Part shown: one piece after another, positions 32,268 to 42,253 of the stretch
Layout: each line of letters starts with the position of its first letter
How positions within the stretch are numbered: the first letter of the stretch is position 1
Source: Nitzschia sp. DOCU1
Taxonomy: Eukaryota; Bacillariophyta; Bacillariophyceae; Bacillariales; Bacillariaceae
DNA: 64,000 bases
Reading direction: 5' to 3'
Assembly (NCBI GenBank): GCA_951394045.1
Contig: OX595987.1
Location: forward strand, 1,612,001-1,676,000
Made by a program: the position numbers and the translations under genes
The notes under the pieces: model-generated
The model's database searches: none
What the model was told of the DNA's origin: nothing
The model's input: the letters and a program-made list of their open reading frames with translations, nothing else

Positions 32268-32961
32268 TTACTCCACCTCCGGTGCAGGGCCCTTTTCTGA
32301 TACGTAGATACCGTCAAGGAACTTTCGAAGATCCTTATTTCGGATGTTGGTGTTTTGTTGGATTTGGGCCGCTGTGAGAGAGACCTTGGTGATGTCAATT
32401 CCAGTAAGGTGGATTTCATCCTTGACATCATCAGATCGAATATACTTCACTCCTTCTAGAAGCTTGACCTTTCGGACACGACGTTCTCCCAAAAAGTTAC
32501 GGATCTCAACATAATCTCCGCTTAGACTAACGTTGATGGGAAAGTGACTGTAGACGAATCGCATTTTGTAAATGAAACCCCGGGTCACGCCAACAATCAT
32601 GTTTTCAATGTGCGAGCAAACGGTACGAACGCTAGCCAACTGCTTGCGGGTGGCAAACCACAAGTCAACCTTGACGTAGCTCTTCTCGAGGGCAGCCTCG
32701 TTTTCGGCATCAAATTCGTCAGGAATATCAGACCCCTTGACAATACGGCACTCCATAGGCATGTGCTTGAAGTCGCGGACGAGTTGACCGAGCTTACCCT
32801 TGACGGTAACAACTCGAGCGGTCACAGAGACCTCCACTAAAAATCGAATCGGCAAAGTCACAGTGAGCATTTTCGTAACCCTATGATGAAGTAATTCCTC
32901 GACGACGAAACTCACCGTTGTCGGGGATCTCGATCGTACGCGTTGCCAAAACCGTCTTCAT
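32268..32961 (-). CDS. RPL9: 60S ribosomal protein L9 (uL6)
   Basis: Cytosolic large-subunit ribosomal protein. Exons 32961-32916 and 32836-32268 (204 aa). The first exon codes MKTVLATRTIEIPDN, the conserved L9 N-terminus, and the second continues VEVSVTARVVTVKGKLGQLVRDFKH. Further family blocks: VCSHIENMIVGVTRGFIYKMRFVYSHFPIN and NFLGERRVRKVKLLEGV. The intron just after residue 15 is common in ribosomal protein genes. Divergent from the next gene with a 425-base shared upstream region that has no other feature I can name. Confidence 0.96.
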
Positions 32962-33386
32962 GTTTGATTTCTATAAAGTATCAGATAGTAATACAAAAGG
33001 CGTATGGCGGGCCAATTCGCGGGGGCTTGTTATGGACGAAGCGGCTTGGTTGGGGAACTCCAGTTGCATTCCCCTCGTCCTCTCGAGCCGCGAGGTGAGT
33101 TTTTTCAAGGTCCACGCCGCGCTTTGCTGAAAAAATTTGCGTCATGTAGACTATGGTACTGAAACTACGTAGAATATTTACCGCTCTACTAATCCAACAA
33201 TTGACCTGGACGATTACACGTTCGACTCATCCGATTTTTTATTGGATCTTTGAAAGAGGGATGACCATCCCACCATCTACTCGTTTCTTCATGCCAACAC
33301 CAACGACGGTTGGGTGAGTAGCGCCATTGTAGGAGGTCTTTCAGGGACAACGGGAATCAGGGTCAATTTCAAGTATAGTCATCAAT
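32962..33386. other. Divergent upstream region of RPL9 and a 2OG oxygenase gene
   Basis: 425 bases; no gene. A possible 5' leader of RPL9 runs from 32962 to about 33000. No TATA box or other clear motif was found. Confidence 0.4.
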
Positions 33387-34439
33387 ATGGATCTATGTCG
33401 ATTAACAGTTCTATGGTTTGCGATCATTACCGTTATTGAGGAATGTGTTTCGTACACAGCGACGCCCGGCATTCAAGTGTGGGACAACGGTGAGCAACAT
33501 TATGTGCAATCCGAGCTTTCGATTCCTCTCGAAGTCACTCACGGTTCAGTTCTTTCTAAAGTTCTCACACCAAATATACGTGAAATCCTCCACGAAGAAG
33601 CGAAAAGGGCTGGGTTGGGCCACAGGCTATTCTCTCGACCTCTATCCTCCAGTGGGAGCGCAATTGAGAATACTGTTGATGCAATCTTATCTCAGGTTGG
33701 CGACGACTCGAAGTATGTGGAGTATTGGACGCGACAAGAATGGAGATCGATTGAAGCACACGCTGATGTAGACGAGTTTCTCGCGAAAAAGGAAGACGCT
33801 GCCAGCAACACGAATTCCTCTGATTTTAGATATCCAACCAATGGGCATGTTCTCTACTTGAAGATCGGATCGGAAGTGCTTGGTCCGACTTGTGTATTTC
33901 CAGGGAGACGGTCGGGAGGAGATCTGTTGAATGTTGACTTGGGGGGAAGTGTGGAGTTGGTGACCGTACCAGCGCTTGAAGGAAGACTTCTTCGTTTCAG
34001 AGGTGATGCTCTTCATGCAGTTCCACGACCGACAGATTTGTGGTTTCTAAAGTTCGTACAAGGAGCCGCGCAGTATGAACCAGAAGAAGAATTTGGGCGT
34101 AGTGTCATCTTGTTCAACACCTGGGATGTTCCGCCTTTGGATGTGCCAGTTGATGGGTCGATTAGCTCGGAATCTATTCGTGGAGGAGGCGAAACATGCA
34201 ACGAGAAATCGGAATGGAGAATCGCCTACTCGTCAGACGCTCCTGCCGACAATGAGACATGTGACAATCAAAGTCAAAGAGAAAACAGACTCGACGCTAA
34301 GATATGGTTGCTTGGAAACCTTCGCCGTCGCGGGCATCATATGCGCACGCTAAAGTTGTTAGCGCCGGTGGAACTGAAAGATGCGCTGCACGAAAAGAGC
34401 ACGGTCACACGCAGTTTGTTGAGTCAAGTCGATGCCTAG
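33387..34439 (+). CDS. Secretory 2-oxoglutarate/Fe(II) oxygenase-like protein
   Basis: 350 aa, single exon. It starts with a signal peptide (LTVLWFAIITVIEECVS), so it enters the ER. The iron site can be read as HAD (His125, Asp127, in IEAHADVDE) and His210 (GDALHAVPRP), with Arg about 238 (GRSVILFNTW) in place for 2-oxoglutarate. The strand LEGRLLRFRGD before the second His matches the double-stranded beta-helix pattern. A loosely conserved C-terminal region follows. It differs strongly from the other oxygenase at 20 kb, so they are not a recent duplicate pair. Substrate unknown; a secretory-pathway hydroxylase is inferred. Confidence 0.68.
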   Translation: MDLCRLTVLWFAIITVIEECVSYTATPGIQVWDNGEQHYVQSELSIPLEVTHGSVLSKVLTPNIREILHEEAKRAGLGHRLFSRPLSSSGSAIENTVDAILSQVGDDSKYVEYWTRQEWRSIEAHADVDEFLAKKEDAASNTNSSDFRYPTNGHVLYLKIGSEVLGPTCVFPGRRSGGDLLNVDLGGSVELVTVPALEGRLLRFRGDALHAVPRPTDLWFLKFVQGAAQYEPEEEFGRSVILFNTWDVPPLDVPVDGSISSESIRGGGETCNEKSEWRIAYSSDAPADNETCDNQSQRENRLDAKIWLLGNLRRRGHHMRTLKLLAPVELKDALHEKSTVTRSLLSQVDA

Positions 34440-34502
34440 ACTAGAGGAGAGTGGCTATCAAACAATGGGCTATCCATATCGGCGCGTTGAGATCAAGACC
34501 TC

Positions 34503-35899
34503 CTACAGTTTGCTTCTTTGTCGTCCGGCATTCTTGACCGAGACCGCGCTCTTGATGGCGGAGACTCCAGTGAGCGCCCTCCCACAAACAAGAGTGCATA
34601 CGTCATAGGTGCCTTCATACGTATATGTACTTTCGACGTCGCAAAACTTGGAAGCGATTCCGTAATCCAGAACGATACCGTTGCCACCTAGCGACTCTCG
34701 ACAAATGGCAACTACTTCCCGAGCGAGTTTTGTGTTGTACGCTTTTGCCATGGATATCGCCGGAAGCGAGCATTTTCCTTGCATGAAATCATTTGTAACC
34801 CGTTCAACCAAAAGGTACATGGAAGAAACCATTGCGGTCGCTCGAACGAGCTTTTCTGCGGGACAAGACAGAGAAATGAACCCGTCAGAGGGTTGCCAAC
34901 TTTTCTTTCGCAAGACAGCGGCAAACAACATATTTACCTTGGACCAGCTGGTTGCTAGCAAGCACGGACCCAAATGCTTCTCGTTCAGTCACGTACTTAA
35001 TAGTCTTTTCTAAGGCTCCTTGGCAAATTCCAACTGGTATCCAGGCCACCGAAACACGCGATGCTTCGAGGACCCTTGCCACTGACTCGGCAAAACCAAC
35101 TGTGTTCAAACAAACAAGCTTGTAGTTAAGCGACTTCAAAGGAATAGCACACAAGAAAGGTGTTTCGATGACACATACCATGATCACCCATTGCATTTGC
35201 ATCTGGACAGAATGCATCGCGGAATTCCACATTTTCATTCTGCACCATGCGTAAGCTGATTTTCCCTCCAATCTTGGTCGTCTGAATTGCATGGATATCT
35301 GATTGTTGACTTCGTTGAACGATAAAACCCATGACGGGATTTCCTTTAATGGACGAGTTCTTTGCCCATACCACAAATACTTCGGATGATAAAGCGTTGC
35401 CAATCCAGCGTTTCGAACCCGAAATCCGATAACCACCGGGAACTTTGGTTGCCACGGTTCGCAAGTCGCTTGCATCAGATCCACTTTGTGGTTCCGTCAG
35501 ACAAAAGCAACCCGTAGTTTCCAGTCTAGCCAGGGGAGGTAAAAGCCGTTGCTTTTGCTCTTCGTTTCCACAGAGAAGAATCGATTCACAGCAAAGTCCG
35601 TACTGTACGAGCAGCGCCGTCACAAAACTAGCATCGACGGTAGCTAGCGTCCTAGAGATATGACAGGCAGTCAAGAGGTCGAATCCTTGTCCACCGTATG
35701 TCTTGGGTAACGTATAACCCAGCAGATGTGGGCAGTGGCGTTGAAAGGAAGCCAATATATTTGGCGGAAATTCTCCATCCTCCCAATACTTTGCAATCAG
35801 AGGCTCCAATTCTCGTTCCCCCCAAGATCGGGCACTCTCCACCAACTGGGTGGTCTCCAATGGCAAATTTCTCTCTAGATTCAAAACCTTGGAAGTCAT
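34503..35899 (-). CDS. ACX4: Peroxisomal ACX4-type acyl-CoA oxidase/dehydrogenase
   Basis: Flavoprotein catalysing the first step of fatty-acid beta-oxidation. Exons 35899-35179, 35099-34938 and 34855-34503 (411 aa). Family blocks: LGYTLPKTYGGQGFD, CFCLTEPQSGSDASDLRT, GSKRWIGNALSSEVFVVWAK (FAD/substrate loop), GICQGALEKTIKYVTEREAFGSVLASNQLVQEKLVR, and the active-site region ESLGGNGIVLDYGIASKFCDVESTYTYEGTYD, in which the Glu of YTYEGTYD is the expected catalytic base. The protein ends RSKL, a classical type-1 peroxisomal signal; plant ACX4 ends SRL. Whether it passes electrons to O2 or to ETF cannot be read from sequence, but SKL favours the oxidase. The central splice sites were chosen to keep phase and the block order. 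Confidence 0.86.
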
Positions 35900-36556
35900 G
35901 GGTATGAAACAATATATTGAGATCTCTTGGATAACAGGAGTTATTGAAAGAGGGTAAATGAGGAGATCACGATGTAAGACGACCGCGACGACCCAAAATG
36001 GGAAACGAAAAGATTTTAGTCCATCGCGCACGTGCACTGCGCACTGGCAGTGAGAAAGACCGACGCACGTCATACCATGAAGCTAAAAAAGTACTTTTTT
36101 AATTGATTGATTGATTGTATTGCCTCGAGCTCGTGTCCCAACGCGCCGCAGGAAGCACGACGCGATGTTTGTCGCGGAGGGAGACCAACGTGATAGAAGA
36201 ATCGTAGCCGTTGTTATCATTGACAGTCCATTGGTGCCGAAGCTTTTATTCCTATTTGCAACATCGAGCCCACTGGGGGGTGCATGGTACAGCCTCCTGC
36301 CTTGGGCTGCAAGTGAGGTTCCATTGCAGCTCATTGTCCCTTTGAGGTTTGCAAGGTTTTCCGGGATCCAAAGTGGGGGATTGTGAGATTTCGAAATCGC
36401 CGTAGACGTCAGTACTTATCCTACACAATCCAACAGGATTGACTCGTTCGAGACCTAACTGCCTCCGGTGGTGGCTTTGATTTTCGAAGGGTCCTTGATC
36501 ATTCCGCAACTAGGGAGTCATTACTACTGGCAACAAAGACGCTGGCTTTTCACAAA
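35900..36556. other. Divergent intergenic region between ACX4-like and an unknown gene
   Basis: 650 bases between divergent starts. An ACGTCA word is at 36067-36072. Open frames at 36100-36500 on both strands show no recognisable protein. Promoter content is inferred from position. Confidence 0.4.
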
Positions 36557-38721
36557 ATGAGTTCGGTTGCCAAAACCTCGCCACAGTTGCAGCAACAGTC
36601 CTCCTCGGAAATCACAACAAAGAAAAAGTTTGGAAAGAATCTCAACAAACTCACCAAGCCGCCACCGCCTACTTCCTCCTCTTCCGCCAAGTCAAATGCA
36701 AACTCTCGCAACGGGTTATTGCTCCTATCCACCAAGAGACCTTCGTCTGGCAATAACGCCGCAACTACCGGAGGAATCCTCGCCAGCAAAACAGTTTCAG
36801 GAACTCCTACCAAACCGCTTCCATCTCTGGGATTGCAGAATAAATCCAGTACATCGACCCACGATGCTTTACTAGGTGCAGTAGTCGGTGCTTCTCGAGC
36901 AGAATCGCAAGAGCCAGATGCCTGGGGAGTGGCAGAAAAGCAAAAGAGCCCAACGAACGAGTTCGATTCGATGGGATCTGAAATGCATCAGGGCGGTGGG
37001 CAAGATATTGCTCATGGCTTAAGTTATCAGGAAACGGCGCCTAGCCCGGATCGAATGGAAAGAATCGTAGCGCAGTCATCACCAGATCTTCCTAGTACGA
37101 ACTGGGATGAGTATGGTGGACGCAGTCTGAGTGCAAACGGAAACGCTGGCCTTTACAATCCTGCAAACGACTCGACGGAGGACGACCAGAAGGCGGCGAT
37201 GGCGCGTATGGCCAGGGAGCGAGCTGACATGCGTCGGAACGAGGAAGAGTCTAGACAGCATGAGCAGCGAGAAAAGGCGGCGCAAAAATTGCGGGAGCTT
37301 GACGACAAGAAGGCAGTTTCTGACGATGTTCCAAGCCGGACACTCTTCGATCCTTCCAAACCCAGCAAAGATTCTTTTACTACCCCAGAAAAGTTATCCA
37401 ATCTGCAGAATGGAGCGTCTCCAAACGGGGCGTATACCCCAGAGACGCCTGGTGACAGCCGTGACGCATATACCCGTCAGCCGATTCAACTGTCCAGCTA
37501 CGATGATAGAGATCGCGGGGAAAGGGGAGGTAGCGCAGCGCCGAGAATGCTGTACGATCCAAAGAGTGGTTCTATGGTTGCTGTTCCTTCCAGGGATGAT
37601 TCGGCAGCAGGAGTGCGTGGCAGAAAGGAACGTGGGAAGAAGCCCGTCAAGACCACCCGCGATAAGGAAGTCAAGCCTGATTCCAAGCAAGACGCTGACA
37701 GTACCAAAGGAAAGAAGGGCAAACGCGAGAAGAAGCCAACCGTCGATTCTCCATCAACCGCAAAGCCAGAACCCAAGAAGAAGCCCTCGAAGGAGCGAAA
37801 GCTTCCTCGGACGCGTGGAGTCCTCTATTCCCGAGACAACAAAGGGAACTTTGTCTGCTCTGATGGGTGCGACGGTGACCTCGGCTATGGGGCTCATAGT
37901 GTTCCAGGTGGAAGAGTGAAAAATGCCGACGCGTACACTAGCTTTCTCGAGGAACAAAAACGCGCCCACCTCGAGGATGACGGATTGTACAAAGAATCCG
38001 CGATGGACACTTCCTTTGAAGATGACAACCACCATGTCACTCTTCACACAGGATTTAGCATTCCGGAGCCTCAGGAGGTCAGGTTTGACTGGGTCAAGCC
38101 AAGTGACAAGATTGAATTGATTACTGGCATCGATGATTCCCCTACATTACAGGCTACTGCGAAAGAGTGGGCTCCCAGCCAAGCTGCGCTCGCTGCAGCC
38201 GCAGCTGCGGCCCGATTCGAAGGCGGGGCAAGGGAGCCGATCCAGCAAGCAGACTCTTTAGACGGAGAAGACGAGGATGAGGAAGAAGAGGACGATGGGC
38301 CGGTAAGTCCAGTGCCACATATCTGTCCAAGCTTTGATTGTTCTTGGTGCTAACATGCTACCTCGCTTAGTTCGGGCTTGGCTTTGACCCTACTCTTCAC
38401 ATGGATTCCATGATGCACTCGCCGTCGGCTGAACAAGCACACGGATTGGACGCCGTTGATCTACCTTCATTATCTCTTGAGCCCGCGCTCCAGAGCGCAC
38501 CAAAAACAAACCATATCTTTGCTTTCGGGGCGGGTTCCACATGGGGAGCAAGCGACACCGGCGTGGGCAATGACGCTTGGGGAGCTCCTTCGTCTTCCTC
38601 AAACGCCGCAACCTTTCTCAGCCTTTCTTCCGGAATGACGTGGGGCGGAATTTCCAGCTTTGGAAATACTCTTGGAAGCTCTTCCCTGAATGGCGATCAT
38701 TCTCGATCAGCAGGTGACTAG
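36557..38721 (+). CDS. Low-complexity protein of unknown function
   Basis: Exons 36557-38302 and 38371-38721 (698 aa). The first 40 residues have KKKFGKNLNKLTKPPPP, which resembles nucleic-acid- or scaffold-binding low-complexity N-termini but matches no domain I can name. A coiled-coil-like charged helix (about 210-260, KAAMARMARERADMRRNEEESRQHEQREK) and a Lys-rich region (about 350-420) follow. The best-conserved-looking segment is TRGVLYSRDNKGNFVCSDGCDGDLGYGAHSVPGG (about 420-455), with two Cys. The C-terminus is Ser/Gly/Trp-rich with repeated WG (TWGASD, AWGAPS, TWGGIS), reminiscent of the WG/GW Argonaute-hook motifs seen in RNA-silencing partners; that link is inference. Confidence 0.6.
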
Positions 38722-39133
38722 AGCTAGATTACAGCGTCATTTCTACAAGAATATCGATTACAGCAAGATGGCATTTTCTCCGATTGCTACGTTTTTCCAG
38801 CGCGGTTATGTTCGTGTTGAAAACTACTCATAATATTATTCGGGTGCTACTTGAAAGGATTTGCGCATCTTGCTTATATCACGGCCGCTTTCGAAGCAAC
38901 ACTATTTTCGCGGTTTTGCACTACTTACGCATCCAACATTGCTTGACGGAGCTGCGCGACTTTCGATGGGTGTACCATTGGTTATTTTCTTACTCATCGG
39001 TCCCGCCTTTGAACAAAGTGAAATCTTTTACCATGGACTAAACTTTGATTTGGCGGAGTAGAATATCGGAAAAGTTAAATTAAGGCCTTGATTACATAAC
39101 ACGCGCACTCGTTTTTATGAATGAAATGATTGT
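38722..39133. other. Convergent 3' flank
   Basis: 410 bases between the 3' ends of the unknown gene and the PPC-domain gene. Nothing beyond AT-rich 3' flanking sequence was found. Confidence 0.4.
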
Positions 39134-39583
39134 TTACGTCGAGCGGACAACTAGCTCGTCATATCCAGTCTTATCATCGATTTCTCGAGAGAAGATGACA
39201 TTGCTGATGGTACCAAGGACAAGTTCAAGAGTGGTAAATATCGTGCCCTCCATGACGTGGCCCCCAAATACGTTCCCGTCCTTGTCTGCCACTGACATGT
39301 GTAGATGCCTACCATCTGCAGAGAAAGTCCCCACCAAACTCACAATTTCTAACCGTTCCTTCCATTCCTTGATTTCATTGGAAGACGATCCATCAGCCTT
39401 CGACGCATTTGCCAACCGTAGCGTAGCAGCTTGAAGGCTTCCCACTGCCGTAATGACGAAGGCCGACTTTGAACTCGATTTTTCCATGGCATCCTCTGCG
39501 GCTTTCAATACGGAAGATACAAAATCTTCCCCAGCTCCAATCCTGATAGCATGTGCCTGCATGACACCCGATTGTAACGCCAT
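39134..39583 (-). CDS. PPC/DUF296-domain protein
   Basis: 149 aa. The PPC (plant and prokaryote conserved) fold is recognised from MQAHAIRIGAGEDFVSSVLKAAED, SAFVITAVGSLQAATLRLAN, VSLVGTFSADGRHLHMSVADKDGNVFGGHV and GTIFTTLELVLGT; the GGHV with flanking His residues is the usual trimer/metal-site motif. In plants this domain follows an AT-hook; here no AT-hook is visible, so it resembles the stand-alone bacterial form. The frame remains open 51 codons upstream of this ATG without another ATG, and a GTAAGT donor on the minus strand at about 39771 suggests an upstream exon, so a longer spliced N-terminus is possible. Confidence 0.7.
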   Translation of the reverse strand: MALQSGVMQAHAIRIGAGEDFVSSVLKAAEDAMEKSSSKSAFVITAVGSLQAATLRLANASKADGSSSNEIKEWKERLEIVSLVGTFSADGRHLHMSVADKDGNVFGGHVMEGTIFTTLELVLGTISNVIFSREIDDKTGYDELVVRST

Positions 39584-40308
39584 GTTGTCCCTGACTATTC
39601 TAGCTAGTCGTAGAAATAACTTCTTTCTCGTCTCTTTACTTCTCTCCAAAGTAGAAACCCAGAGAGTTGTTTGTAGTTTCCCAACAATGCAATCAGAGCT
39701 GCATTCAATTGGGGGTTGCAAAAGATCCGTTACCACGTATTTTAGGTATAAGAAGTGGCTTTTTACTTACCTATGATTCAGGGCGTCGGAATATGATATT
39801 CTCTCCAGCATCTCGTTTCTCGCGGAGAAAGTTGAATGATACCACATGGGACATACCCCGTCGTGATGATGTGGTACTCGGAAAATTCGCTAGGCGCGCG
39901 CGATGTTGGTGTTTTAACATGCATTTCTCTTACACTTAACTACTTCGTTGTTTTTGAAAAGTGACGGCGCCGATTCTATGCTTCCATTTTTCCTCTCGTG
40001 GGGTACAGTACTGCGTACTGTATGCCACAAGACAAGCGTGGAGAACGCTACTAAAAAAACTTTTCGTGTCGACGCATCGGCACCATCTGGCCAAAGCCTT
40101 GGAAGCTTTTGCATCCCATTTGAACAACCCTTGTTGTTTCTGGGCAGTCTTATTATATTAACACATGCAGGAGCGGTAGAGATAAATCTCGCTGATCCTT
40201 GATTGAATTGAATCATTCACTTAGGTTTCTCGGCCTTCGTTTTCCTTATCCTCGGGTTATTTCGATACAATCATTTCTTTGGCACAGTATCACAAACAAG
40301 ATCATCTC
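39584..40308. other. Divergent intergenic region
   Basis: About 725 bases between the PPC-domain gene and the next plus-strand gene. Minus-strand GTAAGT at about 39771 may mark a leader exon of the PPC gene. A pyrimidine-rich stretch ending in GGCACAG at about 40287 may be the acceptor of a leader intron of the next gene. No other feature was found. Confidence 0.4.
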
Positions 40309-40860
40309 ATGTTGTGCGCCAGTATGAGCAATGGGGCACCACAGCAGTTTCAGGACTATGATCGTCAGCCACAAAGACACTCCCTGGCACCCCCAGCCGA
40401 ATTACCTTTATACCCTCCCTATCAAGGCCAAATGTTGAGCGGAACCGCCGAGAAACGCAGTCGATCGCAGGACGCTGGTCTCCACGTGCAGAATTACCAG
40501 CAACAGCACCATCTAGGCCAAAATATGCCGTCGTGTCAAGACGCAAACACGTCTTTATCGACTTCGTGTGGAGAGCAACTTCCGGAATCGTCTTCGCCTT
40601 CAAAGCGGTCCAGATCCAATAACTACGAACCTCCGCGGTCCGTGCGGCCGTCAATTCTGACAGCATTAGGGAGTCTTGTGGGGGGATCATCGCATTCACA
40701 GGGGGTTTCTGCAACCAATATCGTTCATGGATCTATTGCTATGACCGTTCCACATCGTCGGCAGTTATCTGGAGGACATCTTGATCAGTTTATCGGGGGG
40801 CACGATACGATGGACACTGATGCCAACGACCACTCGAGGCCACGAAGCATGAGTTTCTAG
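40309..40860 (+). CDS. Small Gln/Ser-rich protein of unknown function
   Basis: 183 aa from the first ATG; an alternative ATG lies at 40324. Composition is Gln/His/Ser/Pro-rich with two Lys-Arg-Ser-Arg-Ser clusters (AEKRSRSQD and PSKRSRSNN) that could act as nuclear localisation signals. A pyrimidine-rich tract ending CACAG just upstream may be a 3' splice site, in which case more N-terminal sequence exists. No domain recognised. Confidence 0.45.
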   Translation: MLCASMSNGAPQQFQDYDRQPQRHSLAPPAELPLYPPYQGQMLSGTAEKRSRSQDAGLHVQNYQQQHHLGQNMPSCQDANTSLSTSCGEQLPESSSPSKRSRSNNYEPPRSVRPSILTALGSLVGGSSHSQGVSATNIVHGSIAMTVPHRRQLSGGHLDQFIGGHDTMDTDANDHSRPRSMSF

Positions 40861-41117
40861 AGGCAGCGGAAACCGAGGGTGCTGCTACGATCATTGTGTT
40901 ATTATTTGCAGTGTAAGCACAACAGACGACTGCTTGTGCAACCTACGATTAGTGTGGAAATGTAATATAAGGCGAAGGTATTTGTCGGTGACATTTCAGC
41001 TGGTGTTGTAACTAGATTAGTTTGTATACAAACATCCTTATCTATTGAATATAAAAGTACCATTCAAGACTACAGGTAGATCATGAGTCGAAATCATCGT
41101 AGGCATCGTCATACTCT

Positions 41118-41909
41118 CTATATCTTTGGCCGGCATACGACGTAGTACGTTGTTCCAAAATGCCACGTGTGGAGAGTATCAAGCTCCAGACCCGACGCTT
41201 CAATTATACTGTCAAGATCTCGATTCCATACACAGCCCCAGTTTTTGGCATGCCGCTCTGCGTGCTTGTCAAGGTACTTGGAGATAAAGTCCCATGTCTT
41301 GGAACGCCCGTGCTCAAGAAGAAGGATCTTTCCATCGGGTTTACAAACTCGTGCCATCTCCCTCAACGTCTTTACTGGGTCGTCATATGAACAAAGCCCA
41401 AAAGTATCGACAACAGTATCAAAATATCCATCTGGGAAATCCAGCGACTGACTATCGGCTTCGATGCAGGCATACTGAGGCTTGCCCTGAGACAAATCTC
41501 TTAATTTTTGTTTTGCTCTTGAAAGCATTTGGTCTGAAGAGTCTGTCATTAAAACTCGATCAACTGAACTTGCCGGATAGTATCCAACATTTCTCCCTGT
41601 CCCGGCGCCAACTTCCAGAACAACGCCCTTGGCATGAAAATACAACAATGACCGCCTTAACAAGTTTATTCCCATCACGGACTCGTCTCGCCCGATTTGT
41701 TTGTCGTAGCATTCTGCTACAACTTGGAATCGTTCTGTCCTTCGAGGATCTTGCACAAAGGAGTAAGGCCTGTTCTTGAGTAAGGATTCTGTTTCCTGGA
41801 CATCGGCCTTGCTGGAAGATATTGCGTTGTAGGCTAGGATGCACGCGGCCGTATAGGCACCAGCGCCCGCCACCAGGAGTGGTACATTCTTTGTCAAATT
41901 TGCGGCCAT
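41118..41909 (-). CDS. OMS1-like class I methyltransferase with membrane anchor
   Basis: 263 aa, single exon. SAM-dependent methyltransferase fold: motif I VLEVGAGTGRNVGYYP (about 95-110), acidic D of motif II in VLMTDSSDQML, motif post-I YACIEADSQSLDFPDGYFDTVVDTFGLCSY, and motif III LREMARVCKPDGKILLLEHG. The order matches UbiE/METTL7/OMS1-type enzymes. A single N-terminal hydrophobic helix (residues 9-30) precedes the domain, as in yeast mitochondrial OMS1. Mitochondrial location and substrate (possibly a lipid or quinone intermediate) are inference. Confidence 0.78.
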   Translation of the reverse strand: MAANLTKNVPLLVAGAGAYTAACILAYNAISSSKADVQETESLLKNRPYSFVQDPRRTERFQVVAECYDKQIGRDESVMGINLLRRSLLYFHAKGVVLEVGAGTGRNVGYYPASSVDRVLMTDSSDQMLSRAKQKLRDLSQGKPQYACIEADSQSLDFPDGYFDTVVDTFGLCSYDDPVKTLREMARVCKPDGKILLLEHGRSKTWDFISKYLDKHAERHAKNWGCVWNRDLDSIIEASGLELDTLHTWHFGTTYYVVCRPKI

Positions 41910-42253
41910 TCCAACACACCACCTATCGAGAATCTCTTATTTCCTTTTCACCTGTCCAAGGAGCTAATGCGAGTCCATCTATTTGATCTGCGTCAAACAA
42001 CATCGATAGAGGAAAAGTAAGACAAGCGTTGGTGTGAGGTGGACCGAGCGATCGAATTCCACTATCGAGGCATTCGTGACTCCGGGAATCGTGACTCCTG
42101 ATAGAAAGATCTTTTCCACGACGAAGCAAATTTTGTGATGATATCGCTGTCCGTACCCTCGACACCGCAGCGTTTGATGTTGAATCTTTCAGACAATCCA
42201 AACTGGTCTTAAGCACATTATTCTATCTATCGAATTTTCCCGCCTCTTTCGTC
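41910..42253. other. Intergenic region between two minus-strand genes
   Basis: 344 bases between the HEMD stop and the methyltransferase start. No gene, repeat or clear motif was seen. Confidence 0.4.

Noticed and set aside
35126..36073. Extended start of the ACX4-like protein at 36073
   Set aside because: The extra 58 residues precede a good ATG at 35899 that opens directly into the acyl-CoA dehydrogenase N-terminus.
39584..39736. Non-ATG extension of the PPC-domain protein
   Set aside because: It needs a GTG start; an upstream exon is possible but unproven, so the ATG at 39583 was used.
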